Origin: Hondaea fermentalgiana
Taxonomy: Eukaryota > Sar > Bigyra > Thraustochytrida > Thraustochytriidae
Assembly: GCA_014084085.1 (NCBI GenBank)
Contig: NPFB01000002.1
Coordinates: forward strand, 1 to 60,575
Length of the DNA stretch: 60,575 nt
Reading direction: 5' to 3'
Position 1 is the first letter of the stretch. Each line of letters begins with the position of its first letter. The notes under the pieces were generated by a model. It searched no databases. It had not been told where the DNA came from and saw only the letters and a list, made by a program, of their open reading frames with translations. The translations under genes were made by a program, and so were the position numbers. Positions 1 to 9,522 of this stretch are shown here, piece after piece.

Positions 1-612
1 CCGCGGCGTGCCGCCCGTGCCCCGCGCGCGCAGCCGCCGATCTTCGCCTCGAGCCAGGCTGCGCGCGCAGCCTCGCTTGTATCGCCGCCTCCGACGCGCG
101 CTTTGCAAGGCTGCTGCGTGCATACGGGGCCGTAGGGGACGCGGGGAGAGACTTGTAGCGGAGGCGGGAAACAGGGGCGATGGGGATGGGGGTATGCGTT
201 ACGTGCGGCTGGGGCACGAGCATTTGCGCTCGATCGTTCCAAGCCGGACCAGCGCGCGACCTCGTCGCCGTCGTCCGCACGGCTACGCTGAGGGCGGGGG
301 GAGAGAGGGAGAGAGCGACGAAGTCTCTAAGACTTCTCGCAAGCAAGGAAGCAGCTGCAGCTTGAGAGGCCCGGGCGAGTCCGGTAGTCAAACGGTACGC
401 TGCGGAAGCGCCTCCGCAAGTTTAGGAGAAAACAGCGGCCACTCTCAGCTCGGAACTCCAACCAAGTGCCCGCAAGCGAGTGAGCAAGGTAAGCGATCAA
501 AGCGAGCTTCCGGTCGACTCGCTGACTAAAACCTTCTTGCGCTTCTCGCTCGCGCGCGCGCGCAATCCGTGAAACAAGGCGCCTCGTGAAGTCGGAGCAT
601 CCGAGCCACACG
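1..612. other. GC-rich edge sequence without a supported gene
   Basis: Several open frames exist here on both strands, but they are rich in Arg/Ser/Gly/Ala, have no recognisable domain, and overlap one another. That is what GC-rich non-coding DNA produces. A short CG-alternating tract lies near 550-562. The region probably holds the promoter and 5' UTR of the thioredoxin-fold gene that follows. An upstream exon of that gene cannot be excluded. Confidence 0.5.
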
Positions 613-1053
613 ATGCGCGAGTGCGATCTGGCAACCTGGATGAGCGAGTCCAAGTCCGTCTCCATGGAAGAGGCAAGCCCACTGGACGCTGCGACGCGAC
701 AAGCAAACCTCGAGATCGTCTGCCTGGTTGAGCGCAGCGATCCAGTGTGCGCTTTCGCAACGACACATCTCCGCAAAACACAAAAGGAGCTGCAGATCAA
801 AGTCACCATTGTGGAGGTCGAGAGCTTTCAGGACACCATCTCCAATCCTTATGGCGTGCATGCCTTTCCAGCGACTCTGCTGCTCTGTGATGGCCGTCCA
901 ATCAAGGTCTTGCGCTCAGGCTACCGTGAGAGCCTGGCACTCATTGGACCTGTGTCATCGGAGAACCTCGTGGATTTTGTTCGTGACGCAAGAGACAAAC
1001 TCATTGATGCCGAAGACCCCCTCGCCCTCGCGCCCGTTCCCGTGAGCTTTTAA
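613..1053 (+). CDS. Thioredoxin-fold protein lacking a CxxC active site
   Basis: The product is about 146 residues from the first ATG; the frame stays open back to a GTG at 586, but GTG is an unlikely start in a eukaryote. A beta strand ending in CLVERSDPVC sits where thioredoxins carry WCGPC. A helix, the strand KVTIVEVESF, the cis-proline segment AFPATLLLCDG and a final amphipathic helix follow. This order is that of the thioredoxin fold. Only one cysteine (the C of DPVC) remains at the active-site position, so classical dithiol disulfide reductase chemistry is unlikely. A structural or adaptor role, or monothiol activity, is inference. There is no signal peptide, so the protein is probably cytosolic. 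The gene converges with the quinone oxidoreductase gene, with 117 bp between stop codons. Confidence 0.62.
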   Translation: MRECDLATWMSESKSVSMEEASPLDAATRQANLEIVCLVERSDPVCAFATTHLRKTQKELQIKVTIVEVESFQDTISNPYGVHAFPATLLLCDGRPIKVLRSGYRESLALIGPVSSENLVDFVRDARDKLIDAEDPLALAPVPVSF

Positions 1054-1170
1054 AAATGGTAATGACAATGCAATGTCGACTGTAATTTGATTTGTAAAAA
1101 AAGAAGTTGTATCAATTTCGACCCTTCTCATTAGCTTGCGCTCGATAAAATAGAATGAAAATGGAACGCT

Positions 1171-2361
1171 TTACAACTTGTTGCATGTGAGGAGGAGCTT
1201 GCCCTTGGTGGCGCCAGACTCAAGCATGTGGTGCGCCTTGGAAGCTTGCTCGAGCGCAAGCTTCTCTTGCACAGTGACCTTGATCGAGCCATCCTTGATC
1301 CATCCAACGAGCATATCCATGCGCCGCTTCAGATCCTCCTGGCCCTCCAAGTAGCCGTAAAGGCTCGGGCGCGTGAGGTAAATGGATCCCTGCGCAGTGA
1401 GCTCGAGCGGGTCAATGGGTGGCGTCGCTCCGCTAGCATTGCCAAAGACCACCAGCATTCCGCGTTTGCGAATGCACTGCATGGACATCTTGTACGTCTT
1501 TTTGCCGACGCCGTCGTACGCAACATGGACGCCCTTGCCATCCGTCGCCTCCTTGACGCGCTTCACAACTTCTTCCTGGGAAAGCTCGTCGTAGGGGAGC
1601 ACGAGGTCGCATCCCACGCTCTTGGCGACTTCCACTTTGCCAGAGCTGCACGTACCAATGACGGTCGCGCCGAGGGCCTTGGCAATCTGCACGAGGATCT
1701 GGCCCGTGCCACCGGCCGCAGCCTGGACAAGGCAAACCTTGTCCGAGCTTAGAGGGTATGTCTCGCACGCAAGGTACTGCGCCGTGAGACCCTGAACCGC
1801 CAGCGTCAGCAAATCGTCCAGAGCCACGCCTTCAGGCACGGCGTAGCACATGTCGGCATCGACGGCTGAGTATTCGCAGTACGTCGGGTTTCCAAGGTAC
1901 ACGACGCGGTCGCCGAGCTTGGTGAACGTCTCAGGGACCTCGGACCCAACGCCGACGACCTCGCCGGCGCCCTCTTGACCCAGACCAAAAGGCGCCGCCT
2001 TGGGATACAAGCCCGTGCGAAAGTACGTGTCGATAAAGTTCACACCGGCGTACTCGTTGCGGACCAGCACCTGTCGCGGGCCGAGCGGCGTCTTCACGCC
2101 GGGCACCTCCGCATCGCTCTTCAAGCACGCGTCCAAGCCCTCCGCCTTTTCCACCACGCCGTCCAGGATCACGGCACGCTGCGTCTCGGGCAAGCCGTCT
2201 TGCATTCTCGCCGCCATGATGTTCGCAAGTCCTCGCGTCTGCGTTCCCGTTCCAGCTCCCGCTCCCGCTCTCGCTCCTGCTCTCCACCTCTGCGTCGCGA
2301 GCTCTGCTCCTCTGCAAATGCGAAGCGGTCTGCCCACGCGCGCGGCGGCCGCGACAAGCAT
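1171..2361 (-). CDS. NADPH:quinone oxidoreductase (zeta-crystallin type, MDR family)
   Basis: This is a 396-residue zinc-independent medium-chain dehydrogenase/reductase. Visible landmarks are NFIDTYFRTGLYP and GQEGAGEVVGVGSEV in the GroES-like half, the nucleotide-binding AAAGGTGQ turn near residue 215, and the family-typical C-terminal TRPSLYGYLEG. Catalytic zinc ligands of alcohol dehydrogenases are absent, as expected for quinone reductases, which reduce quinones with NADPH. The first 50 residues are rich in Arg and Ala, almost free of acidic residues, and end in TRGLANIM. This looks like a mitochondrial targeting peptide, although an internal Met (around residue 48) could give a cytosolic form. 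Family length is about 325-330 residues, so the extra length is the presequence. The minus-strand start is ATG. Confidence 0.92.
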   Translation of the reverse strand: MLVAAAARVGRPLRICRGAELATQRWRAGARAGAGAGTGTQTRGLANIMAARMQDGLPETQRAVILDGVVEKAEGLDACLKSDAEVPGVKTPLGPRQVLVRNEYAGVNFIDTYFRTGLYPKAAPFGLGQEGAGEVVGVGSEVPETFTKLGDRVVYLGNPTYCEYSAVDADMCYAVPEGVALDDLLTLAVQGLTAQYLACETYPLSSDKVCLVQAAAGGTGQILVQIAKALGATVIGTCSSGKVEVAKSVGCDLVLPYDELSQEEVVKRVKEATDGKGVHVAYDGVGKKTYKMSMQCIRKRGMLVVFGNASGATPPIDPLELTAQGSIYLTRPSLYGYLEGQEDLKRRMDMLVGWIKDGSIKVTVQEKLALEQASKAHHMLESGATKGKLLLTCNKL

Positions 2362-3229
2362 CCTCGGCGTCTCTCGGGCTCTTCCCGACCGACCTCCACG
2401 GCGCCGAGTCCGGCACCTTTGCTGGATCGCTTCTGTCTCTGCATCTGTGATAAATGCGGTCGTGATGATGGGAGTAGCCCGGCCCCTTGCTTGGGTTCAA
2501 TGCATGCGTTGGCCTTGATCTTCACGAATTCAGAGGCCTCGCAGACCTGGATCTCCGCGGCGTGGCCTTCTCGATCTTCCCGAATTCCGTTATCCCAAGG
2601 ACGATGATAATCGTGATCAGCGGTCTCGAACTTCGAGGTCAAGAATCCTAGATTTTGCGCGCGTCTTTCTTTCCACCGTGACTCGGACAGTGGTGCAAAC
2701 GACCAGACGATCGCTGGTGTCTTCTTTGACATCGACCATCTCGTCAGAATCCGACGTAGAATTCACCCCATTGTAGCGCGACGGTCGCCCATCGCCTCCT
2801 CGCAGCAAACTTACGGTCACGCCAACATCTTTTCCACGCCACAAGGAATAAGATTTTTGCTGTGTCGATTTCTCCGGCACTGCGGATGTCCAGTTATTGA
2901 GTCGTCGGCATCTCTTGCGGGAACTCTGCAATCTGCGTCTTTATAAGCATCTTTAGCTCCGTGGTGCCGCTCGCGGTGGAATCTTCTCGCACTGCTCCGA
3001 ACCCTGCGCCAGGACACAGACTTTCGCGTCTTCACTCGGTGCTCTGCTCACTAGCACAGAACTTCTTCATAGACGTGCCCAATATGACACGTTTGCTTGA
3101 TTTACACCACGAGGAGCGCGCTCGACAGCAGCCACATGCCAGCTGCAGCGCGCCGTTTCTCTCCAGCGCGTATACTCTACTCCTCAATCGCAGTGTGCTC
3201 TTTTGCACACATGATTCCTCGAACGATGG
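2362..3229. other. Divergent intergenic region (promoters of two genes)
   Basis: This 868 bp segment separates the start codons of the quinone oxidoreductase (minus) and the kinase/HAD fusion (plus). Short open frames occur on both strands, but none shows a domain or coding-like composition. It must hold the promoters and 5' UTRs of both genes. No specific motif can be defended. Confidence 0.5.
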
Positions 3230-5194
3230 ATGACAGACCCCGAATCCGACGAAGACTTCAACAGCAACAGCAACTTGAAGAAGATGCCGAAGTGGGCGGT
3301 GGTGGACACCGGACAGCCGAACGTGCGACCTGCGCGCGAGCTCGTGACAGAGCACCCGCGCGCGAGCCTGGACGAGGATGGGGAGATGGATTGGAGCCGC
3401 AGCGCGCTGCTGAGCCTGGATCTGGTCGACGCAGGGCGCTCGGGCGTGCTGCTGGTTCACGTGGAGGGGCGCGGGGTCGTGGTGATCAAAGCGACGACCA
3501 ACCCGGCGCAGGAGCTTTTCGCGAGCCTGGCTGCGCCGGAAATGGGCGTGAGCGTGCCGCGCTGCCGGCTAGTCTCCCCGGGTGAACCCGAACACACCGC
3601 CATCCGGGAGCACGTCTCGGCGCTGCTGACGCCCAACACATACGAGCACGGCATCATCTCCTGGACCTACCTCAAGCAGAACCTACTCCTCGTAATGGAG
3701 CTGGCCGCCGGGTACACCGTTCTCCCGCAAGTCGCCAGCGGCGCGATCGGCCGATCGGCGCTGCGTCGAATTGGGCAGGTGCTAGCGCTCGACGTGCTCC
3801 TGCACAACGGAGACCGTATCCCAATAGGCGATCTGTGGAACAACAATGGCAACCTAGCCAATGTGATGGTGTCAAACTCTGGCGACGGCGCCATCATGGC
3901 TGTCGATAATGTGGGTAGCAGCCCCACAAACGAGCAGCTTCGAGAGGGCTTCTTGCACCGCCTGCACTCCCTCCTCGAGTCCCGGAAGTCGCTTCTGCGT
4001 GGACTAGAGACCACGCTGGGTTGTCTCGGATCCAAGGTGGCCGCCCTGGAGGGAGGCGAAGCCGAGCAGCTCGAGGTCCTGGCCGATGGCATGGTGCAAG
4101 GTTTGGAGCGCATCCATACTCACCTGACGCCGCAGCGCCTTGGCGAGTTGCGAGCCAGGGTGGAAGACATGGGGTCCAACGGCGCGGTGTGGGAGTCCAG
4201 CTTGGACAGCGTTGCGGTGAACTTTATGACCGAGGTGTTCGCTATCGTCGAGGAGGTGCTCGCGACGGGCGACTTGCGGACATCATCGTTGTCTTCGAGC
4301 CCGGATAACGTGATGTTTCAACGCATCGAAGGGGCTGATGGATGCGGGGCGATGCTACAGGCACTGCCGGTGGATGAGCAGCTGGTCGTCTTCTTCGACT
4401 TTGACCGCACCCTGACCAACGGGTTCGCGCTACCCACCGAGACGGCCTTGGAAAAACGCGTACGCGGCGGAGAGGCCACTGTGCGAGGGTTAGCCCGCCT
4501 CCACCTGGCACAGGTGCCGCTATTCATCGTCACCGCGAGGCCTCCTCGAGAGCTGGTGGTGCTGCAACTCGCCGCCTCTCTCCGTGGACCGCAAAAGGAG
4601 ATCGGGCGCTTCTTCCTTCCCACTGATGCGGAAGTCAGCGCCGAGGAGGTCTCCTTCGGCGACGTGCCCCTCGCCAGAGCAACCAATGCACGTCTCTACG
4701 CGTCGGACTATCAAAAGTCGATGGCCATCGCTCACGCTTTGGACGACCTCTTCCCCGCTGACGAGGAATCAAGAATCAGTAAGGTGACGGTGGTCTTCGT
4801 GGACGATGTGTACATGAATGCCCATGACGTTGGCACAGGCACCGCGGTGGCTCTCCGTGACGCGGGCAGGACCGACCTTGCCGACGCCGTGTCCGTCCGT
4901 AGCGTCTGGTGGGACACCTTCTTGGAAGAAACCGGCGACGCACCGAGTATGGGGCTGGTCGCCAGCGACAACATCGAGAAGGGATACCCGGCCTATTCGC
5001 GTTCCGTACTCGCGGACTTTGGGCTCACCCCCGCCGAGGTGGACAGACGCATCGAGGTCTACGCCGCCGCTGAAAGGAATGCTGGTATTACCGTCGCTAG
5101 GGAGGCGCCCAAGCCACCAGGAAAGCTCAAGGCCGCCACTGCAGCGCAAATGAAGCTTGCCAGTTTCCTTTTTGGTGGTGGCAAGAAGCGATAA
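3230..5194 (+). CDS. Actin-fragmin-kinase-like domain fused to a HAD-type phosphatase domain
   Basis: The 654-residue product has two parts. Residues about 60-380 resemble the atypical kinase catalytic domain of actin-fragmin kinase: VVVIKATTNPAQELFAS as the Lys-containing strand, LLVMELAAGYTV as hinge, LALDVLLHNGDRIPIGDLWNNNGNLANVMV as catalytic segment, and AVDNVGSS in place of DFG. Residues about 380-560 form a HAD-superfamily fold: FFDFDRTLTNG (motif I, nucleophile Asp and acid/base Asp), FIVTARP (motif II Thr), a Lys in YASDYQKSMAIAHAL, and VVFVDDVYMNAHDVG (motif IV acids). All core residues of both enzymes appear present. Known actin-fragmin kinase phosphorylates actin in Physarum; the substrate here is unknown. 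The start used is the ATG before TDPESDED; a second Met lies at residue 19. It is a single exon. Confidence 0.8.
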   Translation: MTDPESDEDFNSNSNLKKMPKWAVVDTGQPNVRPARELVTEHPRASLDEDGEMDWSRSALLSLDLVDAGRSGVLLVHVEGRGVVVIKATTNPAQELFASLAAPEMGVSVPRCRLVSPGEPEHTAIREHVSALLTPNTYEHGIISWTYLKQNLLLVMELAAGYTVLPQVASGAIGRSALRRIGQVLALDVLLHNGDRIPIGDLWNNNGNLANVMVSNSGDGAIMAVDNVGSSPTNEQLREGFLHRLHSLLESRKSLLRGLETTLGCLGSKVAALEGGEAEQLEVLADGMVQGLERIHTHLTPQRLGELRARVEDMGSNGAVWESSLDSVAVNFMTEVFAIVEEVLATGDLRTSSLSSSPDNVMFQRIEGADGCGAMLQALPVDEQLVVFFDFDRTLTNGFALPTETALEKRVRGGEATVRGLARLHLAQVPLFIVTARPPRELVVLQLAASLRGPQKEIGRFFLPTDAEVSAEEVSFGDVPLARATNARLYASDYQKSMAIAHALDDLFPADEESRISKVTVVFVDDVYMNAHDVGTGTAVALRDAGRTDLADAVSVRSVWWDTFLEETGDAPSMGLVASDNIEKGYPAYSRSVLADFGLTPAEVDRRIEVYAAAERNAGITVAREAPKPPGKLKAATAAQMKLASFLFGGGKKR

Positions 5195-5289
5195 GAGCGC
5201 AAGATCTCATGTCTTAGATTTGGTGCAGTACCTGTGGCGGGCTGAAGGCGTGTTCAGGCGTCACGAGGACCCAACCTGCTGCACCTACG

Positions 5290-6418
5290 TTTGGTGGGGA
5301 AGTGGGGCGTGACAATGAAACGGCTGTGCTTTCCTGCGGTCGTCATATTTCTGATCAACCTGTGGCTTCGATTGCGTACGGTGTCGGAGATGCAAAAGGC
5401 CAAGAAACACAAGGCTTGCCTGTTTTGGAACGATGACGATGTCGTCGCAGAGTTGAGAGGCTGTTATGCTCGAACGGCGTCCACTGCAACCAGCCTGACC
5501 AGCACGCAAACGCATTGCTCGACAATGCAATCGACGTTCATCGACGAGGGCCAGGACATGTTCTGAGTGAGAATATTGAAGCGCTGCATCATCCTGATGG
5601 AGGGGCGGACGCTTTACCAGCTCGGGCATGCGTTTATGGAGGTCGATCAGCCGACGATAGAGTCAGTTGGTGGACTTGCGATCACCTTTGCAAGCTTCAA
5701 GAACAAGACCACGAGGGGGTTTGCTGCCAACGTTAAGGCGCTGCTTGGCGCTGCTGGAGCAGCTGCTGATTGTGAACAGGTGCAAAAGGAGGAGAGCATC
5801 GTGGAGCTGCACGTGCAATTCTACTCTTCGGAGGTGTACAAGATCGACACGGTGCGCAAGTCTGCCAAGATCAAGCCCAGCTGCGGCGAGTACCTCCGCC
5901 TTTTGGCCTATGGTTTGTGTACTCTTCATTTTCCACAGCTTCAATATCGCAAATGTCGTCCCTGTGAAGGCAGACAAGAGCGGTTTCACCTTCTCTGTCT
6001 GCGAACGTGGCGCTTATTGCAGCTCGCCAGCAGCAACAGAAACATCAAACAACGGTGAGGCATTGGGGAGTAAAGGGCGGTCCATCAGAAGCGACGCAAC
6101 GAATGTTTTGGACGGCACCAAGACTGGCACCAGGACTCGTACAAGATGTTCGAGTGCAGCTTTAAGACAGGGTCCAGCTGTCGCACGTCCAAAGAAGGGA
6201 GACCTTCACTTCTTGGATACAGTGCGAACATGCAAGTGATTGATGCTGGTGCGGCGCCGGAGAAGTAGCGCGCCATGCGAGACGATCCGGGTGTCCGCAG
6301 CTTCATGAAGGAACAGCAGAAGATGGACGTCGCATCGCCGTCGCAGACGTTAGTGTCTGACGCCAAGGACCTCCTTGAATGGATTGTAGATGGAACCGGT
6401 CCGGTCGAAGAATCCTAG
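5290..6418 (+). pseudogene. Decayed or multi-exon coding remnant of unknown family
   Basis: Coding-like stretches lie in different plus frames in consistent order. From 5567 there is a frame with ITFASFKNKTTRGFAANVKA and VELHVQFYSSEVYKIDTV. Near 5940 another frame reads NIANVVPVKADKSGFTFSV. From about 6122 a frame reads DWHQDSYKMFECSFKTG and PSLLGYSANMQVIDAG, then meets a stop at 6266. From 6274 a different frame reads MRDDPGVRSFMKEQQKMDV and ends at 6414. The shift at 6266-6274 has no plausible intron, which favours a pseudogene with frameshifts. A real gene with several short introns or a sequencing indel remains possible. The family was not recognised. Confidence 0.4.
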
Positions 6419-7018
6419 GAGGCCTGCTATGACCCGTTCATACCTCACCAATTCTCTTTGCTTGGGACGTCCCAGGAACCACCACACTGGCTGTTTGTCT
6501 CTTTTTTTTTTTCTTTTTTTTTTCATGCGCAGGTTCTCTTCTTGCTGCGCTGTGAGAGGGAGAACCTGGGCGGCTACGAAGCGTCGTCAAGCTCGAGGAG
6601 GCCGGTGTGCGGCCTGCGCAATATTGCAACGACAGGCTCCCGCTGGATGCCAGTAGACATGGGGGTGTGCGCGGCCGGGTACCCCTTCTCGGGTCGAACA
6701 ATTTGGTGGCGGTGACCGCAGATACCCCTTTTCGTTAGTAATTCGTTACAGTAAAGGTATGAATAAGCCAGCACGAGAGGGTCTCCGCGCGAGGACCCTC
6801 TTCGACTTTTTCCAGCATTGCATTGCAGTTAGAGAGCGTCATGCGAATAAGGTATAAGGCTGAAAGAGAACTTGCGCGTGTGCGTAGTTGGCGAAAGGCG
6901 TTGTCGAGACTCTCGTCGTGGCGGTCTGTGGTCGGATGCAAGCAAACCTCGAACATCCAAAGTCCAATTGACGCACTCAAAAGACACCCGACCCACCTTC
7001 TGTGCACGTGCGCCAAAG
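6419..7018. other. Intergenic, no gene seen
   Basis: A T-rich tract lies at 6501-6524. A plus-strand frame to 6715 has mixed composition and no recognisable domain. The 3' part should contain the promoter of the first Cys-rich paralogue. Confidence 0.4.
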
Positions 7019-7535
7019 ATGGAGGGGGAAAAGGAGACGAAAGATACCGTGGTGACGGCAAACGATGTGCAAGTCGTTGCTGCTGCGCGCAGAGAGGAGG
7101 AGGAAGAAGACCCGTCTTTTGACCGGCGCGTTGCCATTCGTGGCGGAGTACGTCTAATCTAGTCTTGTTTCACTTTGGCTTGCTTTGGGTTGGATTGAAT
7201 TCCCTTGTCTTGCTGTAATTCAGTTTATTCTGTGCCGGACGATGACTGACAGTTGACTATCAAAAATATAGAAACCTGGCGGAAAATACAAGAACGAGCG
7301 CTATTGCGGTTCAAAATCGTGGATCGTTGGTTGCCTTTTTTGCTTGCCTTGGTACGTTCGAATTCCTGAGCCCAAGACGCTCGTACTGCTAGTTTTTTAT
7401 TGTCCCCACTGGTTCACCAAGTCACTGACTGACTCACAATCCTATCTACACAGCGTATGTTGCTGCCCTTGCGACCACCGCGAAGTTTACTTTTCGCCCC
7501 CCAATGGGCGCAGAATTGTGCTCCAAAAGCTTTGA
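7019..7535 (+). CDS. Small Cys-rich protein, tandem paralogue 1 (three exons)
   Basis: The gene was found by aligning three neighbouring loci. Exons are 7019-7147, 7272-7351 and 7454-7535; introns start GTACGT and end in AG. The spliced product is 96 residues. Its N-terminus is variable and acidic (EEEEEDPSFDRRVAIRGG). Exon 2 encodes PGGKYKNERYCGSKSWIVG and a short hydrophobic Cys-bearing segment. Exon 3 encodes VCCCPCDHREVYFSPP and GRRIVL. Intron 1 is phase 0 and intron 2 is phase 2, exactly as in the two downstream paralogues. The Cys cluster beside a hydrophobic stretch suggests a membrane-associated, possibly palmitoylated protein (inference). No named family was recognised. This copy is the most divergent, with RYCGSKS where the others read YCGP and with Lys at the start of exon 2. 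Confidence 0.8.
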
Positions 7536-8297
7536 GACATCTCAAGAGTATAAATTTTGTTTACACAATATCGTTATTGTTCTTGTTGCTGCTGTTTCTG
7601 TTGTTGATGTTGTTGTTGTTGTTGTTATTGCCGATGTCGTTATCGTCGTCGTCTTCAATATACTCTGACCTTTTCTGAGCCACTGCAAAAAAAATAACGT
7701 GACGTCGTTCGTGTCATGTTGGAAGACTTGTCAAACCCAGACCCGCGTGCGATAACTCAGCTGAGCAACAGATTTTCTCCTAGCCTCCGCCCAGGTTTGC
7801 CCGTGAAGGTGCCTCGCCTTCCTCATCATAGCGAACTGATCATGATCAGTCAGTCATCGGGCTCGCTCCATACGGCTGGCTGCACCACCCCATTTCCCCC
7901 CACCAGCGCACGCGCGCCTCGTCATCTCCAAGTAAACGCTAGCTGTGCATTGCCGACGGGGGCCTGCGTCTGTGCCCTCGTGTGCGCATCGACGCTTCGT
8001 GTCGTCCTGGACCCAAAGGGGGTAGCGAGCACGAAGTTTGAGGTACGCTTCTTCCGTGCTGGAACTCTGCAGCTGCAGAGGCAGGTGCAGCACGTGCCAT
8101 CGAAAAACAAACACGAATCGTGCAGGGACGAGCGAGCGCGTTGAGCCCAGTTTGACCCCGCTCGCCCTGCGACACACGCGAGCCTGCCTGCGCGCGGACT
8201 GAGCCCGGGTCTCGGGACTTCGCGCACCTACCTCGTTTTCGGGCCCGCCTTGCTTGACTGTCTGGGAAAGAGAGGGAGGGCTCGCTCACCCAACAAC
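7536..8297. other. Intergenic between Cys-rich paralogues 1 and 2
   Basis: The region starts with a T/TTG-rich 3' flank, including an interrupted (TTG)n stretch at about 7590-7630. The remainder carries Pro/Ser/Arg-rich frames without domain features. It should hold the terminator of copy 1 and the promoter of copy 2. Confidence 0.4.
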
Positions 8298-8793
8298 ATG
8301 GCCACCAACACCATCGACACCAAGAAGATTGATAACGCCACGGGCATCCCGGTCGCGGCGTTCGTGGAGGAGCCGCGGCCTGTGAGTCCGCAGCCGCAGC
8401 AGATTCAGTATGTACCTGGATCGGACCCGCGCGTAGCAATGCGTGGAGGTGTAAGTTCTTGAAGGAACGAGAAGGTGGTGCGCACATGCATGCCGGCTCG
8501 AACGACCTGAACGAAGGGGAGGCTTACTAACCTCGATCATCATCGAGCAGCAACCTGGAGGCGTTTACAGTCGTGAACAGTACTGCGGCCCCATTTCGTG
8601 GATCATCTGCTGTGCCTTTTGCGCCCCGTGGTACGTTTATTTGGCTTTTGCAACCTGTGCAATATTCCTGACACGCACATTTCTCTCATACGTCTCATAT
8701 GATTTTGTTTTTCACAGCGCCATTTGCTGTCCCTGTGACGAGCGCGAGGTCTACATTTCTCCGCCCGATGGTCGCCGTATCGTTCTCAGCTGA
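8298..8793 (+). CDS. Small Cys-rich protein, tandem paralogue 2 (three exons)
   Basis: Exons are 8298-8450, 8551-8630 and 8718-8793, giving 102 residues. Intron 1 begins GTAAGT and contains a textbook branch-point TACTAAC at 8524-8530 just before its AG. Intron 2 begins GTACGT. The N-terminus carries a Pro/Gln-rich linker ending DPRVAMRGG. The second exon encodes PGGVYSREQYCGPISWIIC and a Cys-containing hydrophobic patch. The last exon encodes AICCPCDEREVYISPPDGRR. Intron positions and phases match paralogues 1 and 3, so the array arose by gene duplication, not retroposition. Function is unknown. The conserved core suggests one biochemical role, with the variable N-terminus diversifying the copies. 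Confidence 0.85.
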
Positions 8794-9522
8794 TAATTCT
8801 CTTTGGCTTGAGAAATACTTTTCCAACCGTGATTATGTTTTACAAAGTCCCCAGAGATTGGATTGCTCATGCTTGACTGTATGCCAGCCAAAAAGGTGCC
8901 GTCATGTGATTCGGCCATCGCCTGGGGCACCCCCACGAGTCGCCCTATAAAGCTGACTTTTTGTCCCCGAAACTGTGATGCCTGGGGCCTGCCCTCCTCC
9001 AGGCAGGCAGGCAAGGAAGCATCGCCACAGGCCATTCTAGTCCAATGTCAATGATCTTGTTCTTCTACCACTACCAGAAGGATTTCCCGTAAATCTTGGA
9101 CCACACTCCAGATGGTCGTTTCCATCGATCAATCGCGGTTGATTGGTCCAAGCCAGCGAGCGAGTCGGGTGGGGTCGGGTTCGACGCCATTCCGCGGGCA
9201 AAGTTGGACAGAGCCAGCGGACCCTGTCTTCTGTCCTAGCCCTTGAGTTGGACACCACCCGCCACGCGCAATGTGCACACTGCCGCGTCAAGGGGGGGTA
9301 TTACAGGAGTGTTTCTCCTTCGTATACTCCGACTTGCTCGGTATTCACAGTAACAAGGACGGGTCGATCAACGACCTCACGCTGGCAGGCAGAAACAAAA
9401 CGCCCCTCGATTCACGCACGCTCGCTCGCTCCACTTCACGCACGCACAAGCGCACTTGCACGCGTAGTACTAGCAGCAGCAGCAGCAGCAGCAGCGGCAG
9501 CTAGAAACGGAAAAAGGACAAG
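8794..9522. other. Intergenic between Cys-rich paralogues 2 and 3
   Basis: No gene was identified. The right end holds a (AGC)n microsatellite at about 9472-9495, immediately upstream of paralogue 3 and probably in its 5' UTR. Confidence 0.4.

Noticed and set aside
8..529. 173-codon open frame at the left edge
   Set aside because: Arg/Ser-dominated composition, mirrored by open frames on the other strand and phases; typical of GC-rich non-coding DNA.
7716..8144. 142-codon frame between Cys-rich paralogues
   Set aside because: No domain, overlaps minus-strand frames of similar quality, and occupies the expected promoter of paralogue 2.
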